From NCBI GenBank assembly GCA_022496185.1, contig WTXG01000045.1, forward strand, positions 1 through 64,000: 64,000 nt of DNA, given 5' to 3'. Positions 30,834-44,800 of the stretch are shown piece after piece. The DNA is from Multifurca ochricompacta (Eukaryota; Basidiomycota; Agaricomycetes; Russulales; Russulaceae). The translations under genes were made by a program, and so were the position numbers. The first letter of the stretch is position 1. The number at the start of each line of letters is the position of its first letter. The notes beneath the pieces were generated by a model. The model saw only the letters and a program-made list of their open reading frames with translations. It searched no databases and was not told the DNA's origin.

Positions 30834-31336
30834 TGTTAACAGGCATGAGGCACAGCATACTGACTGTGAAAGTTAGCGGGTTAGGCTAGACGAAGACAAG
30901 TTACTTCAGAGGTAGAAGAAACTCTATTATACTATACTACACACCTAGACAAAGACAAGTTCTATATACAGAGTTAGTCTCAAGGTAGTGATGATAGTAG
31001 AGAGGACGACTTACACTTCAGAGGTAGAAGAAACTCTGAAGTGTAAGAGATGAAACAGACACCCTTATATACATCTCCAAGGGATGGTCTGTGCACTGGG
31101 AATAAGTCCACAAGTGCCAGACAAAGTCCAAACAACAAACAGAGGGAGAAAGGCCATTGGCCACTACAGGAATCACATGTTACATGGTGTATCAGTCAGC
31201 TACTGCGGAATGTGAGAAAGAAAGTAATAATGATAATGTAAATAGTCCGAAACTCCGGTATCTAATCTAATCTACAAAGTAGCTAATCTAATCACCTGAT
31301 GCCTGAAGCATCACCGAACATCTCCTGTGTTCAACA
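30834..31336 (-). repeat. copia-2-like solo LTR at a rearrangement junction
   Basis: 503 bp, TGTTGAACACAGGAG...GCCTGTTAACA on the minus strand, with the usual TATATA box and paired hairpins. The flanks do not match (CTCTG on the left, CCCCC on the right), and the DNA on each side belongs to different elements. It is therefore not a simple solo insertion. More likely it is the scar of LTR-LTR recombination between two insertions, which also removed the 5' half of gypsy-2 and the rest of the gypsy-1-like LTR. Confidence 0.8.
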
Positions 31337-33929
31337 CCCCCTACCCTTGATCCCAGAACTCATTGACAAACTTCACCATGCTCGCTACTTCACCAAGTTT
31401 GATATCCGCTGGGGATACAACAATATCCGTATCAAAGAAGGAGATGAATGGAAAGCTGCCTTTAAGACCAACCGAGGTCTCTTTGAACCCCTTGTCATGT
31501 TCTTTGGACTCTGTAACTCCCCTGCCACATTCCAAGCCTTCATGAACAGAGCCTTCGAAGATCTCCTTGCCACTGACCATGTTGTCATCTATATGGACGA
31601 CATCTTAATATTTACAGACACCATGGACCACCACAGAACACTTACTCACCAAGTCCTCCAGCACCTCCAGCAGTTTGACTTATATCTAAAGCCTGAGAAA
31701 TGTACCTTTGCCCAGACAACCATTGACTATCTTGGCCTTGTCATCACAGCTGGCTGTGTCCAGATGGACCCTGCTAAATTAGAGGGTATTACAAAATGGC
31801 CTCCCCCACACACCCTGAAACAACTCCAAGCCTTCCTTGGATTCTGCAACTTCTACCGACGTTTTATCAAAGACTTCTCCCTTATTGCCCACCCCCTCCA
31901 TGATCTCACCAAGAAAGATACCCCTTTCCTCTGGACTTCTGACCATGACCTTGCCTTTTCCACCCTAAAGAATGCTTTCACCACTGCCCCTGTCCTCGCC
32001 CTCCCCGACCACACTAAAGCCTTCCATGTCATCACTGATGCCAGTGACTTTGCTATTGGTGCTATCCTTGAACAACCCAATGAACTCAATTGCTACCATC
32101 CCCTTGCTTTCCTATCCAAGTCCATGCTGGATGCTGAATGCAACTATGACATCCATGACAAAGAACTTCTTGCCATTGTTCGTGCTCTGGACACCTGGAG
32201 ACACTACCTTGAGGGTGCAGCCCTTCCCTTTGAGGTGTGGACTGACCACAACAACCTAACTTATTTCCGCTCCAAGCAAAAACTCTCCTGCTGCCAAGCA
32301 CAGTGGGCCCTTGAACTGTCTCAATACAACTTCACCATTGTTCACAAACCTGGCTCTTTCAACAAATCTGATGCTCTGTCCCAGCGTCCAGACCATAAAG
32401 AGGGGATAGAGCATGACAATGATGAGCGCATACTCCTGGACTCTAAGTTTTTTCACATTCAGGCCATGAAAACCATAGTCACAACAACTCATGACTCCAC
32501 CCTACACCACAGAATCAAAGACTGCCAAGACCATGACAATGAAGTCACCCAAGCCCTGACCACCATCTTGCACAATGGGCCATGCTCCCTTGCCAAAGGA
32601 CTGGAGGACTGGAACCTAGAAAATGGCCTAATCCTACATAAAGGCCAAGTCTACATCCCCAAGTCCCAAGAACTACAAAGAGACATTGTAAAGTTACACC
32701 ATGATTCCATTGACACAGGACATCCAGGCAGATGGAAGACCTATGAACTAGTATCACGAGAATTTTGGTGGCCAGGAATGTCCTCCTTTGTCAAAGAATA
32801 TGTGGACGGATGTGCCACCTGCCAAGAAACCAAAGTTCGACCTCGACTACCCATCCCTTTGCAACCCAATCAAGTTCCAACTCGAGTATGGGGAACAATC
32901 ACCATGGACTTCATCACAGACTTACCCCTGTCTCAGTCATACGACTCCCTATTTGTGGTGGTGGACCAGTTCAGTAAAGCCACCATCATTGTTCCTTGCA
33001 CCAAAGATATCACTGCTCCAGAAACCTCCAAACTATTCCTTGAACATGTATGGAGACACACTGGCCTCCCAGACCAAGTCATCTCTGATCGAGGCCCCCA
33101 GTTTGCATCCAAAGTCATGAAGGAAATGTGGAGCAAACTAGGAGTACAATCATCCTTGAGCACTGCCTATCACCCCCAGACTGATGGAGAGACTGAACAG
33201 GTCAACCAAGAACTAGAACAATACCTCCATGTCTTTTGCAACTTCCAACAAGATGACTGGGCAGAACTGATCCCCTTTATGGAGTTTGCCCACAATGCTA
33301 GAACTCACAGTGCTACTAAAAGATCTCCCTTTGAAATCTGGTATGGCTTCCAACCAGAGTTTATTCCCCCACTCCATTTTGCCACCCCTATCCTGTCAGT
33401 TGAAGAAAGACTCCGCACCCTAGAAACTATCCGTAGTGAAGTAGCCGCTGCCCTCCAGGTGGCTGCAGAACTCATGAAACAGTCGAGACCAGATGGACCC
33501 CTCCATGCTTTCAAAACAGGGGAGCTGGTTTGGTTGGAAGAGACAAATATACACACCACTCACCCCAAAGCCAAACTCAGCCCCCGATGCCATGGTCCTT
33601 TTAAAGTCATACACTCTGGCCCTGTTAACTGCAAGCTTGAACTCCCTAAGTCATGGCACATCCACCCAGTCTTTCACAACTCTCTCCTGTCCCATTACAA
33701 AGAAACCCCAGTCCATGGACCCAACTTCACTCGACCACCACCAGAACTTGTGAATGGGGAAGAAGACCATTATGAGATAGAGACCATCTTACAGTCTGCT
33801 CACACCCCTAACAGAAAGGGCATCTGTTACCTTGTCAAATGGAAGGGCTACCCTGCCTCAGAGAACTCTTGGGTCCCCTTCACTGAAATGAAGAATGCCA
33901 TGACCCTGCTTCAGGACTTCCATCATCGA
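31337..33929 (+). pseudogene. gypsy-2(+) RT-RNase H-integrase-chromodomain
   Basis: Uninterrupted for about 864 codons from the junction to the copia composite. RT starts inside the fingers (LPLIPELIDKLHHARYFTKFD) with catalytic YMDDILIF. RNase H: FHVITDASDF, DKELLAIVRAL. Integrase: HHDSIDTGHPGRWK ... CATCQETK, MDFITDLPLS, SDRGPQFASK, ETEQVNQELEQYL. Chromodomain: YEIETILQS ... YLVKWKGYPASENSW. The frame is interrupted in its last codons by the ATCGA-flanked composite and ends after it at about 46970 (HPTLPRPPH-like tail). Gag, protease and the start of RT are missing, lost at the 30834-31336 junction. Confidence 0.92.
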
Positions 33930-34437
33930 TGTTGACACAGGATGTGTCTGGAGATGCTTCAGGCATCTAAAGTTCGCTTCAGCTGTAGATTAGATTAGAT
34001 TAGATTTCGGAGTATCGGACTTTTTATGTTATCTTTATTACACTTCCTTTTCTTCTTACTCAGCTGATTAGTGATGACTTAGTAATGCGCAGTAAGCATG
34101 TGATATCTCCTTGGCCAATAGCCTTTATCCCTCTCTGTTTATTGTCCGGCACTTGTGGACTTATTCCCAGTGTGCACAGACCATTTCCCCTGGCCCCCAT
34201 GGGTATATAAGGGTGTCTGTTTCGTCTCTTTCACATCAGAGTTTCTTCAACCTCTGAAGTGTAAGTCTTACTATACTTTCTACTTTCCTTTGACTAACGT
34301 CTCCTGTAGATACTTGTCTTTCTAGGTCAGTAGTATAGTTGTAATAGAGTTTCTTCAACCTCTGAAGTATACTTGTCTTTCTAGCCTAACCCGCTACTAA
34401 CCACAGTCAGTATAACCAGCAGCATGATTGTTTGACA
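33930..34437 (+). repeat. copia-1 composite LTR a
   Basis: 508 bp, TGTTGACACAGGATG...TTTGACA. The outer flank is ATCGA. A PBS follows at once (34438-34451). Confidence 0.95.
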
Positions 34438-34709
34438 GGTTATGGGCCCTGCCACTCATACTGATCTGTACTTTCCCTTTGTTCAAATACAGCCCAACTT
34501 GCTCAAAGCACACTAGCTCTCAAAAAGCTTCAAAGTCTTTCCCACTGCTTTCTTCCTGTGAGCTTCTTATTTACTGTCTGTGCACCTTAACACCCCACAG
34601 GATGATGCAGTTTACTGCTCATCCTGAACTGTTTGGCTAGCCCTTTGGGGTTCTTGCGAAAGGTGATGAGGGACCCTAAGCGGGTGAAACACCTTGAGCT
34701 CCTTGAGTG
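34438..34709 (+). other. copia-1 composite: truncated leader and autointegration junction
   Basis: PBS GGTTATGGGCCCTG, then 258 bases of normal leader, ending CTTGAGTG. In an uninterrupted leader (41219-41234) GAGTG is followed by CACACTAGG. Here it is followed by the reversed tip of an LTR (TGTCAAAC). Confidence 0.9.
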
Positions 34710-35217
34710 TGTCAAACAATCATGCTGCTGGTTATACTGACTGTGGTTAGTAGCGGGTTAGGCTAGAAAGACAAGTATACTTCAGAGGTTGAAGAAACTC
34801 TGTTACAACTATACTACTGACCTAGAAAGACAAGTATCTACAGGAGACGTTAGTCAAAGGAAAGTAGAAAGTATAGTAAGACTTACACTTCAGAGGTTGA
34901 AGAAACTCTGAAGTGAAAGAGACGAAACAGACACCCTTATATACCCATGGGGCCAGGGGAAATGGTCTGTGCGCACTGGGAATAAGTCCACAAGTGCCGG
35001 ACAATAAACAGAGAGGGATAAAGGCTATTGGCCAAGGAGATATCACATGCTTACTGTGCATTACTAAGTCCATCACTAATCAGCTGAGTAAGAAGAAAAG
35101 GAAGTGTAATAAAGATAACATAAAAAGTCCGATACTCCGAAATCTAATCTAATCTAATCTACAGCTGAAGCGAACTTTAGATGCCTGAAGCATCTCCAGA
35201 CATGTCCTGTGTCAACA
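34710..35217 (-). repeat. copia-1 composite LTR b (inverted)
   Basis: 508 bp on the minus strand, TGTTGACACAGGACATG...TTTGACA. It is the 3' LTR of the inverted internal region; the PPT (reverse of ATGGAGGGA) adjoins at 35218. It shares the GACATG variant with LTR d. Confidence 0.95.
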
Positions 35218-35468
35218 TCCCTCCATGATGAAGGCATTGATCATTAGGTGGAAATGAGTTAAATGAGCACACTGCTGTTCACAATTGAACAACATGTCAC
35301 CAGCCAGAGATCCAACTTCTCTAACTCTTTGTGAGTTTTGCATACGAGTTGTAGATTCGCTTATGCAAGTCTACACACCTCTTGCGTCACTCTCGAGGTC
35401 AAGAACGTGCTCATGTGGCATGGTGGGAAAGTGAAACTGGTGAACAAAGTCTCCAGATTCCAGCTCCT

Positions 35469-38400
35469 TCATTCCAGCACTAGTCCAAATCCAGTTACCA
35501 TGAGATCAAAAGATGATCTAGGCAGAGACTTTGTAAGGCCGTCTGCTAGCATCTCTCCAGTGGGAGTTCTCACCAAGTCTATCTGGTGTGATTCTACATA
35601 TTCCCTAATGGCATGGTACTTTATTGGTATGTGCTTTGATCGCCTTCCTGTGACAGGGTTTAATGCAAGATCTACTGCACCCTTATTGTCACAATGCAGT
35701 TGTATGGGTGAACTAACTTCATATCCCAACTCCTGCATGAATGTCCTGTACCACGCAGCCTGATTTGAAGCCTCTGCTAGGCTCATGTACTCAGCTTCTG
35801 TGGTGGACTGTGCTACTGTCTTTTGTTTCCTGGAGCACCAGCTAATGGCTCCATTAGCAAGAAAAAGACATAGCCTGAGGTGGAGTGGCGGTCCTCTTGA
35901 TCTCCCCATGAGGAATCTGCAAAGCCATGAAGGCCTACTTCACCATTCCCTCCAGAATAGCGCAACTTGTAGTCTTTTGTAGCATTTAAATAGGCTAAGA
36001 CATACTTTGCTAGTCGCATGTGCTGCTGGGAAGGGTTGGAAGCAAATTGGCTAAGGCGTGCAACAGCAAAACTAATGTCAGGTCTGCTTCCAATCTGCAC
36101 CCAGAGCAGAGACCCCATTAACTGCTGATACCTCTTAATATCAGAGGTAGATGCCTGGTCTTCAAACTTGACCAAATGAACATCCACGCCAGAGGGTAGA
36201 GGAGTATATACTGGGTTGGAATCCCCCATTCCAAACCTCTCACTATAGAGGATACATAGGCTGTCTGGTCAATATCCAGTGTCTTGTTAGGACGATCCCT
36301 GGTGATGTTAACTCCAAGGTAGGACTGGATTTCGCCAAGATCGGTCATCTCATATCGGCTAGATAGAGCGTCCTTCAGCCATTGAATCTTCTTAGTGGAG
36401 GACCCAAGTATAGTGATGTCATCAACATATAAATGACGAAAAGTGAACCATCCCCCTCTTGGTGATGATACACATATACTCCTGCATCAGAGTACGTCCG
36501 AGTAAAGCTCAGTTCATTGAGAACTGCATGGAATTGCAAGTTCCATGCTCGGGAAGCTTGTTTGAGGCCATACAGAGCCTTCTGTAGCCTACAAACTTTG
36601 GACTCTTGTCCAGCAACGATGAAACCAACAGGTTGCTCCATATAATCTCCTCATCCAGTTCGCCATGTAGGAATGCCGATTTGACATCCATCTGGTGGAT
36701 TTCCCAATCCTCAAGCACGGCCAACACTAATAATAGTCTAAGAGACTCAAATCTGGCGACTGGGGAGAAGTTTCATCGAAGTCCACCCCCTCTATTTGGG
36801 TGAACCCTTTTGCTACAAGCCTAGCATGAAAGCGTCCATCTGCTTTCAATTTAAAACCCACTTGGACTTTACGCCTTTCTACCTTCAGGAAGGTCTTCAA
36901 GGCGCCACACTTTAAGTTTTTCTAAGGCATCAATTTCATATTGACATGCCTCAAGCCAGTCACTGGCATTATCAGACTCCATTGCTTCTTTAAAGTAAGA
37001 GGATCCCTATAGGCGATCCTGCAGCATTGAGTAGATCCATCTGACCAAGTCTGGAAGAACCTTGCACAAACTCTGCATTATCCTCATTGTAGAAGCGAGG
37101 ATTCAGACGACGATTGCGATTGGGACGTGCAGTATCCAAGTCTAAATCTTCTTGGATTGCCCTATCTCGTCGTTCAGAGCATGGACTTGTCCTCTGAAAA
37201 TTAGGTTGAGGAATTCTGTCTGCAATCCTTTGTGATTTTCTGATTGCTTTGGTTCTTTTGGGAGGGGAGGATGGTTCCATGATTTGAGATGGAGGGTCTG
37301 ATATATAGTCTGAGGGTGTGTGGTGTCTACATTACGTGTGGGTGTGGTAGGCTGTGGTGGTAATTGAGGAGGTACGATGTCCTCCTGTTCCTCTTCCAGG
37401 TCTTCCTCATCTTGAGGAGCCTCAGGAACATGTGTAGCAGTTGCTGGTGGTGGTTGGACTGAGCCACCAGGTAAATAAATGAGCCACCTTGACTAGGTTG
37501 CTCTATCGATTTCTCTGCTCTGCTGTCCTTATCAGAGCGGGATGGGAAGGATCTCTCATCAAATGTAACATCTCGTGAGAGATGAGAGACCAGGTACGAC
37601 TATCCCAAAGTGTATAGCCCTTAGAAGTGGGCTCATACCCACAAAGACGGCTTCCCTGGCTTTGGGATCTAATTTACGCCGCTTGCCCTCTGGAACATGA
37701 TAAAAGGCTTTGCAACCAAAGACCTTAAATACGAGACATCTGGTTTGTTCCCAACCAGAGCTCAAGCGGAGTTTTCCACTTATTAGAACGATGGGAGTTC
37801 TGTTATATATATGACATGCTGTCTCGACAGCACACTCCCAAAAACCAAGAGACAGGCCAGCATCGTGCAGCATGCTAGTGCCTTTTTCCATGATGGTTCT
37901 ATTGAATCTCTCGGCCCTTCCATTCTGTTGTGGACTATACGGCATCGTAAGTTTATGCTCTATGCCAAAATCTTCAAGCGTTGCCTTCAGCACCTTGTTC
38001 ACATACTCGCCACCACAATCTGTATGGAGACACTTAATTTTATGATTGAATTTGTTTTCAAGTAGTGTCTTCAGTTTATTAAAAACTGGTGTGAACAGAT
38101 CTTTAGACTTCATTGGAACGATTAGAGCGTATCTGCTAAAATCATCCAAGAAGATGGCAAAGTACAGATTCCCTTGTATTGAACTGCACTGCAAGGGACC
38201 TACAAGATCACTATGAAGGATCTCAAGGGGGGCTAATGCGCGCTTTGAAGATGGGGGAAATGGAAGACGATGGGACTTGCCCATTTCACAGCCATAACAC
38301 GGCTTGTCTTCCACTTGGCTATTATTTATCTTGAGGCCTTTAACTGCCTCAGGAGCATATCTCTTCAGGGCTTCTTTAGACATGTGGCCCATTCTTTGAT

Positions 38401-39777
38401 GCCAGATTTCAAGTGAGGCAGATGCAGATGTATGGATACTACTTAGGACATGTTTGCCTAGTACCCAGTACAATTTGCCAAACTTCCATGCTTCCGCTAT
38501 AATGTTGTCACCATATTTTATTGTTGCCTTCTTATTATCTAAGAACACAGTTGCCCCTTTTTCTACCAGGGCACTGGTGGAGAGTATTTTATGTCCTCCA
38601 GGCATGTGGAGCACATTGCTCAGTTCTAAGTCGTAACCTTGATCAGTCCTGATGATCACGGTGCCAACTCCACTTGTTTTGACTATGGAGTTGTCACCTA
38701 GTGATACTTCATGGGTACTGTCAACTTTATATGTATCGAAGTCTTCAAGGTTGGGACTGAAATGAGACGTTGCTCCACTATCAAGCATCCAATAATCTGA
38801 GTTAATGTCCAGATTATAGGTGTGTGCATAAAGGCGAATGTGAGGTGCTTCTTGCACCTCCTCTATTTTGCCACTACCATTAACTACAGTGGCTATAGTA
38901 TGTACATGTTGGGCCTCAGCCCTCTTCTTGTTCCCTGCCTTGCCCTTTTTGGCATTCTCCAGGTCCTTCTTCTTCTTTGCGCAAGCGTTGGACTTGTGTC
39001 CAGGCTTTTGGCAATAGAAGCAGACCACCCCTTGTGAACCAGGGGCAGCAGCAGGAAGTGGTGATAAATTTGTATTTTTTGATTTTGATTTGACAGGTGC
39101 AGCCTTAGATAGGACTGCACTACCACTTCCCGAGGGACCTGCCAGGCAACTTTCCTCATTCAGGAACCTCTGCACAAGGTCCTGAGGGAGAGGCGCTCTG
39201 GATCGCCAGAGGCCAGTATGGAGCCGGCAATGGCACTGTAGGAGTCTGGGAGAGCTTTTAATAATATAAAGCTCATCTGGAGGTCATTGACCTCCATCCC
39301 ATTCTCCCTAAGGGTACTCCTGGCATCCAGAACCTTTTGTAATTGAGTTCTGAATGTCTGTCCTTCATCAAGACGGAAGGACACCAGGGCAAGCCACAAA
39401 TTATATGTGGCCATGCTACCTACAGAGCCATAAAGCCATTCCAACTTATTATACTTCTCACTAAGAGAAGGATAATTGGCATCAGAAGCTACTTGGGAGT
39501 AGACTTCCTGGGTTACGTTAAGAAAGAGTAGCCCAATTAGCATTTCCTCTTCCGCCATCCATTCCCTAAGGATGGGGTCAATTACTTCTTTTTGCATCTT
39601 CTCTTTTTCCTCCTTGTCCTCAGGGAGGAGGGGCATGTCAGGGTAAGGCGCCATGATGTGCCTTCTGAGCCCATTCATCCTCAGAAGCGCATTGAAGTTG
39701 GCTGACCAAACTTGCCAGTTTGAGCCATCAAGGCGCTCCATCTTGGAGGAGGGAGGGAAGATGATAGAGGACGGCAT
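35469..39777 (-). pseudogene. copia-1b Gag-Pol (inverted arm), frameshifted
   Basis: Start 39777 (MPSSIIFPPSSKMERLDGSNW), stop 35469. All copia domains are present in order: Gag, knuckle CFYCQKPGHKSNAC, protease WMLDSGATSHFSP, HHCC zinc region WHQRMGHMSKEAL, integrase core (HSDLVGPLQ, HTDCGGEY, NGRAERFNRT), RT (DVKSAFLHGELDEEI, YGLKQASRAWN) and RNase H (STTEAEYMSLAEA, LHCDNKGAVDLAL). Single-base losses and gains break the frame at about 39175, 37790, 37740, 36890, 36430 and 35855. At most of these, arm c has the undamaged sequence. At about 36430 a base is missing from the polymerase motif region, so YVDD is lost. Confidence 0.9.
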
Positions 39778-40445
39778 TGTGAGATGTTATAAAGTTCCTG
39801 GTTCCAAGGAGCAGTTAGAACCAGTGCCCAGGTCTCGCTTAAGAGTGCCACCCCATACTGTGGCGCTATGCTTCAGAACCTAGGAAGGTCCTGCCTCTGT
39901 TGTGCGACTTTCTAGGTATAGTAAAGCTATCTAACCCAATCCTGTAACTAGACATAAGCTCTGGTAGACTAGCCAGAGTGTCTAGTGTAAACAGGACTGG
40001 GAGTCATGTCATGGAGGAGCCAACTGCAAGTTCCATTAGAGACAAAGGGGTATAGCCCTTCCTCTAATGCTGGTGGTGGAGTCCATGATTAAGCCCTAGA
40101 TGATTGGGGCCATGACTAAGTAGATGACTAGTCTGTCTCTGGTAGGGTGTGGTTACCCTACAAAGGCAACAAATACTTATGCCCAGAGATGAAGACTATA
40201 TCTACTATGTATAGACTATAGTAGTGCAGCCTACTTGTATCGAGCCCAAGCGTCATGGGAGTGACTACCCATGCCTTGTTCTAGACCCTAAACTCCACAT
40301 GCGGGTCGCTAAACCCAGCTTACAGATGGAGCCAAGCATTGGCTGGACTTAAAGCCACAAGCTTCTGGCTATAGGCCTACTAAGACTATCTATGGGACAA
40401 AGACCCAGCTACAACTATGAAGTTACTAATACCTAGTGCGCACTC
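39778..40445 (-). other. copia-1b leader remainder and second autointegration junction
   Basis: The leader downstream of GAGTG, inverted. It ends CCTAGTGCGCACTC and is joined directly to the outer tip of LTR c (TGTTGACACAGG). In the undisturbed copia-1a leader (about 3694-3720) CACTC is followed by AAGGAGCTCAAG instead. CACTC is the reverse complement of the GAGTG at 34705-34709. Confidence 0.9.
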
Positions 40446-40952
40446 TGTTGACACAGGACGTGTCTGGAGATGCTTCAGGCATCTAAAGTTCGCTTCAGCT
40501 GTAGATTAGATTAGATTAGATTTCGGAGTATCGGACTTTTTATGTTATCTTTATTACACTTCCTTTCTTCTTACTCAGCTGATTAGTGATGGACTTAGTA
40601 ATGCGCAGTAAGCATGTAATATCTCCTTGGCCAATAGCCTTTATCCCTCTCTGTTTATTGTCCGGCACTTGTGGACTTATTCCCAGTGCGCACAGACCAT
40701 TTCCCCTGGCCCCATGGGTATATAAGGGTGTCTGTTTCATCTCTTTCACTTCAGAGTTTCTTCAACCTCTGAAGTGTAAGTCTTACTATACTTTCTACTT
40801 TCCTTTGACTAACGTCTCCTGTAGATACTTGTCTTTCTAGGTCAGTAGTATAGTTGTAATAGAGTTTCTTCAACCTCTGAAGTATACTTGTCTTTCTAGC
40901 CTAACCTGCTACTAACCACAGTCAGTATAACCAGCAGCATGATTGTTTGACA
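40446..40952 (+). repeat. copia-1 composite LTR c
   Basis: 507 bp, with GACGTG at the position where the other LTRs have GATGTG or GACATG. Its 5' tip is fused to the inverted leader and its 3' tip to a normal PBS. Confidence 0.95.
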
Positions 40953-41883
40953 GGTTATGGGCCCTGCCGCTCATACTGATCTGTACTTTCCCTTTGTTCA
41001 AATACAGCCCAACTTGCTCAAAGCACACTAGCTCTCAAAAGCTTCAAAGTTTTTCCCACCAGCTTCTTCCTGTGAGCTTTTCTATTTACTGTCTGTGCAC
41101 CTTAACACCCCACAGGATGACGCAGTTTACTGCTCATCCTGAACTGTTTGGCTAGCCCTTCGGGGTTCTTGCAAAAGGTGACGAGGGACCCTAGCGGGTG
41201 AAACACCTTGAGCTCCTTGAGTGCACACTAGGTATTAGTAATTCATAGTTGTAGCTGGGTCTTCGTCCCATAAATAGTCTTAGTAGGCCTATAGCCAGAA
41301 GCTTGTGGCTTTAAGTCCAGTTAATGCTTGGCTCGATCCGTAAGCCAGGTTTAGCGACCTGCAGGTGGAGTTTAGGGTCTAGAACAAGGCATGGGTAGTC
41401 ACTCCCATGACGCTTGGGCTCGATACAAGTAGGCTGCACTACTATAGTCTATACATAGTAGATATAGTCTTCATCTCTGGGCATAAGTATTTGTTGCCTT
41501 TGTAGGGTAACCACCCCTACCAGAGACAGACTAGTCATCTACTTAGTCATGGCCCCAATCATCTAGGGCTTAATCATGGACTCCACCACCAGCATTAGAG
41601 GAAGGGCTATACCCCTTTGTCTCTAATGGAACTTGCAGTTGGCTCCTCCATGACATGACTCCCAGTCCTGTTTACACTAGACACTCTGGCTAGTCTACCA
41701 GAGCTTATGTCTAGTTACAGGATTGGTTAGATAGCTTTACTATACCTAGAAAGTCGCACAACAGAGGCAGGACCTTCCTAGGTTCTGAAGCATAGCGCCA
41801 CAGTATGGGGTGGCACTCTTAAGCGAGACCTGGGCACTGGTTCTAACTGCTCCTTGGAACCAGGAACTTTATAACATCTCACA
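40953..41883 (+). other. copia-1c leader with primer-binding site
   Basis: PBS 40953-40966 (GGTTATGGGCCCTG), then an intact leader of about 0.9 kb reaching the gag ATG at 41884. GAGTG at 41219-41223 is the intact counterpart of the autointegration target. Confidence 0.85.
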
Positions 41884-44800
41884 ATGCCGTCCTCTATCGT
41901 CTTCCCTCCCTCCTCCAAGATGGAGCGCCTTGATGGCTCAAACTGGCAAGTTTGGTCAGCCAACTTCAATGCGCTTCTGAGGATGAATGGGCTCAGAAGG
42001 CACATCATGCGCCTTACCCTGACATGCCCCTCCTCCCTGAGGACAAGGAGGAAAAGAGAAGATGCAAAAGAAGTAATTGACCCCATCCTTAGGGAATGGA
42101 TGGGGAAGAGGAAATGCTAATTGGGCTACTCTTTCTTAACGTAACCCAGGAAGTCTACTCCCAAGTAGCTTCTGATGCCAATTATCCTTCTCTTAGTGAG
42201 AAGTATAATAAGTTGGAATGGCTTTATGGCTCTGTAGGTAGCATGGCCACATATAATTTGTGGCTTGCCCTGGTGTCCTTCCGTCTTGATGAAGGACAGA
42301 CATTCAGAACTCAATTACAAAAGGTTCTGGATGCCAGGAGTACCCTTAGGGAGAATGGGATGGAGGTCAATGACCTCCAGATGAGCTTTATTTATTAAAG
42401 CTCTCCCAGACTCCTACAGTGCCATTGCCGGCTCCATACTGGCCTCTGGCGATCCAGAGCGCCTCTCCTCAGGACCTTGTGCAGAGGTTCCTGAATGAGG
42501 AAGTGCCTGGCAGGTCCCTCGGGAAGTGGTAGTGCAGTCCTATCTAAGGCTGCACCTGTCAAATCAAAACAAAAAATACAAATTTATCACCACTTCCGCT
42601 GCTGCCCCTGGTTCACAAGGGGTGGTCTGCTTCTATTGCCAAAAGCCTGGACACAAGTCCAACGCTTGCGCAAAGAAGAAGAAGGACCTGGAGAATGCCA
42701 AAAAGGGCAAGGCAGGGAACAAGAAGAGGGCTGAGGCCCAACATGTACATACTATAGCCACTGTAGTTAATGGTAGTGGCAAAATAGAGGAGGTGCAAGA
42801 AGCACCTCACATTCGCCTTTATGCACACACCTATAATCTGGACATTAACTCAGATTATTGGATGCTTGATAGTGGAGCAACGTCTCATTTCAGTCCCAAC
42901 CTTGAAGACTTCGATACATATAAAGTTGACAGTACCCATGAAGTATCACTAGGTGACAACTCCATAGTCAAAACAAGTGGAGTTGGCACCGTGATCATCA
43001 GGACTGATCAAGGTTACGACTTAGAATGAGCAATGTGCTCCACATGCCTGGAGGACATAAAATACTCTCCACCAGTGCCCTGTAGAAAAAGGGGCAACTG
43101 TGTTCTTAGATAATAAGAAGGCAACAATAAAATATGGGACAAATTATAGCGGAAGCATGGAAGTTTGGCAAATTGTACTGGGTACTAGGCAAACATGTCC
43201 TAAGTAGTATCCATACATCTGCATCTGCCTCACTTGAAATCTGGCATCAAAGAATGGGCCACATGTCTAAAGAAGCCCTGAAGAGATATGCTCCTGAGGC
43301 AGTTAAAGGCCTCAAGATAAATAATAGCCAAGTGGAAGACAAGCCGTGTTATGGCTGTGAAATGGGCAAGTCCCATCGTCTTCCATTTCCCCCATCTTCA
43401 AAGCGCGCATTAGCCCCCCTTGAGATCCTTCATAGTGATCTTGTAGGTCCCTTGCAGTGCAGTTCAATACAAGGGAATCTGTACTTTGCCACTTCTTGGA
43501 GATTTTAGCAGATACGCTCTAATCGTTCCAATGAAGTCTAAAGATCTGTTCACACCAGTTTTTAATAAACTGAAGACACTACTTGAAAACAAATTCAATC
43601 ATAAAATAAGTGTCTTCATACAGATTGTGGTGGCGAGTATGTGAACAAGGTGCTGAAGGCAACGCTTGAAGATTTTGGCATAGAGCATAAACTTACGATG
43701 CCGTATAGTCCACAACAGAATGGAAGGGCCGAGAGATTCAATAGAACCATCATGGAAAAAGGCACTAGCATGCTGCACGATGCTGGCCTGTCTCTTGGTT
43801 TTTGGGAGTGTGCTGTCGAGACAGCATGTCATATATATAACAGAACTCCCATTCGTTCTAATAAGTGGAAAACTCCGCTTGAGCTCCTGGTTGGGAACAA
43901 ACCAGATGTCTCGTATTTCAAGGTCTTTGGTTGCAAAGCCTTTTATCATGTTCCAGAGGGCAAGCGGCGTAAATTAGATCCCAAAGCCAGGGAAGCCGTC
44001 TTTGTTGGGTATGAGCCCACTTCTAAGGGCTATACACTTTGGGATAGTCGTACCTGGTCTCTCATCTCCTCACGAGATGTTACATTTGATGAGAGATCCT
44101 TCCCATCCCGCTCTGATAAGGACAGCAGAGCAGAGAAATCGATAGAGCAACCTAGTCAAGGTGGCTCATTTATTTACCTGGTGGCTCAGTCCAACCACCA
44201 CCAGCAACTGCTACACATGTTCCTGAGGCTCCTCAAGATGAGGAAGACCTGGAAGAGGAACAGGAGGACATCGTACCTCCTCAATTACCACCACAGCCTA
44301 CCACACCCACACGTAATGTAGACACCACACACCCTCAGACTATATATCAGACCCCTCCATCTCAAATCATGGAACCATCCTCCCCTCCCAAAAGAACCAA
44401 AGCAATCAGAAAATCACAAAGGATTGCGGACAGAATTCCTCAACCTAATTTTCAGAGGACAAGTCCATGCTCTGAACGACGAGATAGGGCAATCCAAGAA
44501 GATTTAGACTTGGATACTGCACGTCCCAATCGCAATCGTCGTCTGAATCCTCGCTTCTACAATGAGGATAATGCAGAGTTTGTGCAAGGTTCTTCCAGAC
44601 TTGGTCAGATGGATCTACTCAATGCTGCAGGATCACCCTATAGGGATCCTCTTACTTTCAAAGAAGCAATGGAGTCTGATAATGCCAGTGACTGGCTTGA
44701 GGCATGTCAATATGAAATTGATGCCTTAGAAAAACTTAAAGTGTGGCGCCTTGAAGACCTTCCTGAAGGTAGAAAGGCAGTAAAGTCCAAGTGGGTATTT

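Noticed and set aside
30567..30889. Short overlapping plus-strand frames
   Set aside because: They span the edge of an LTR fragment and a reversed LTR, so no gene is supported.
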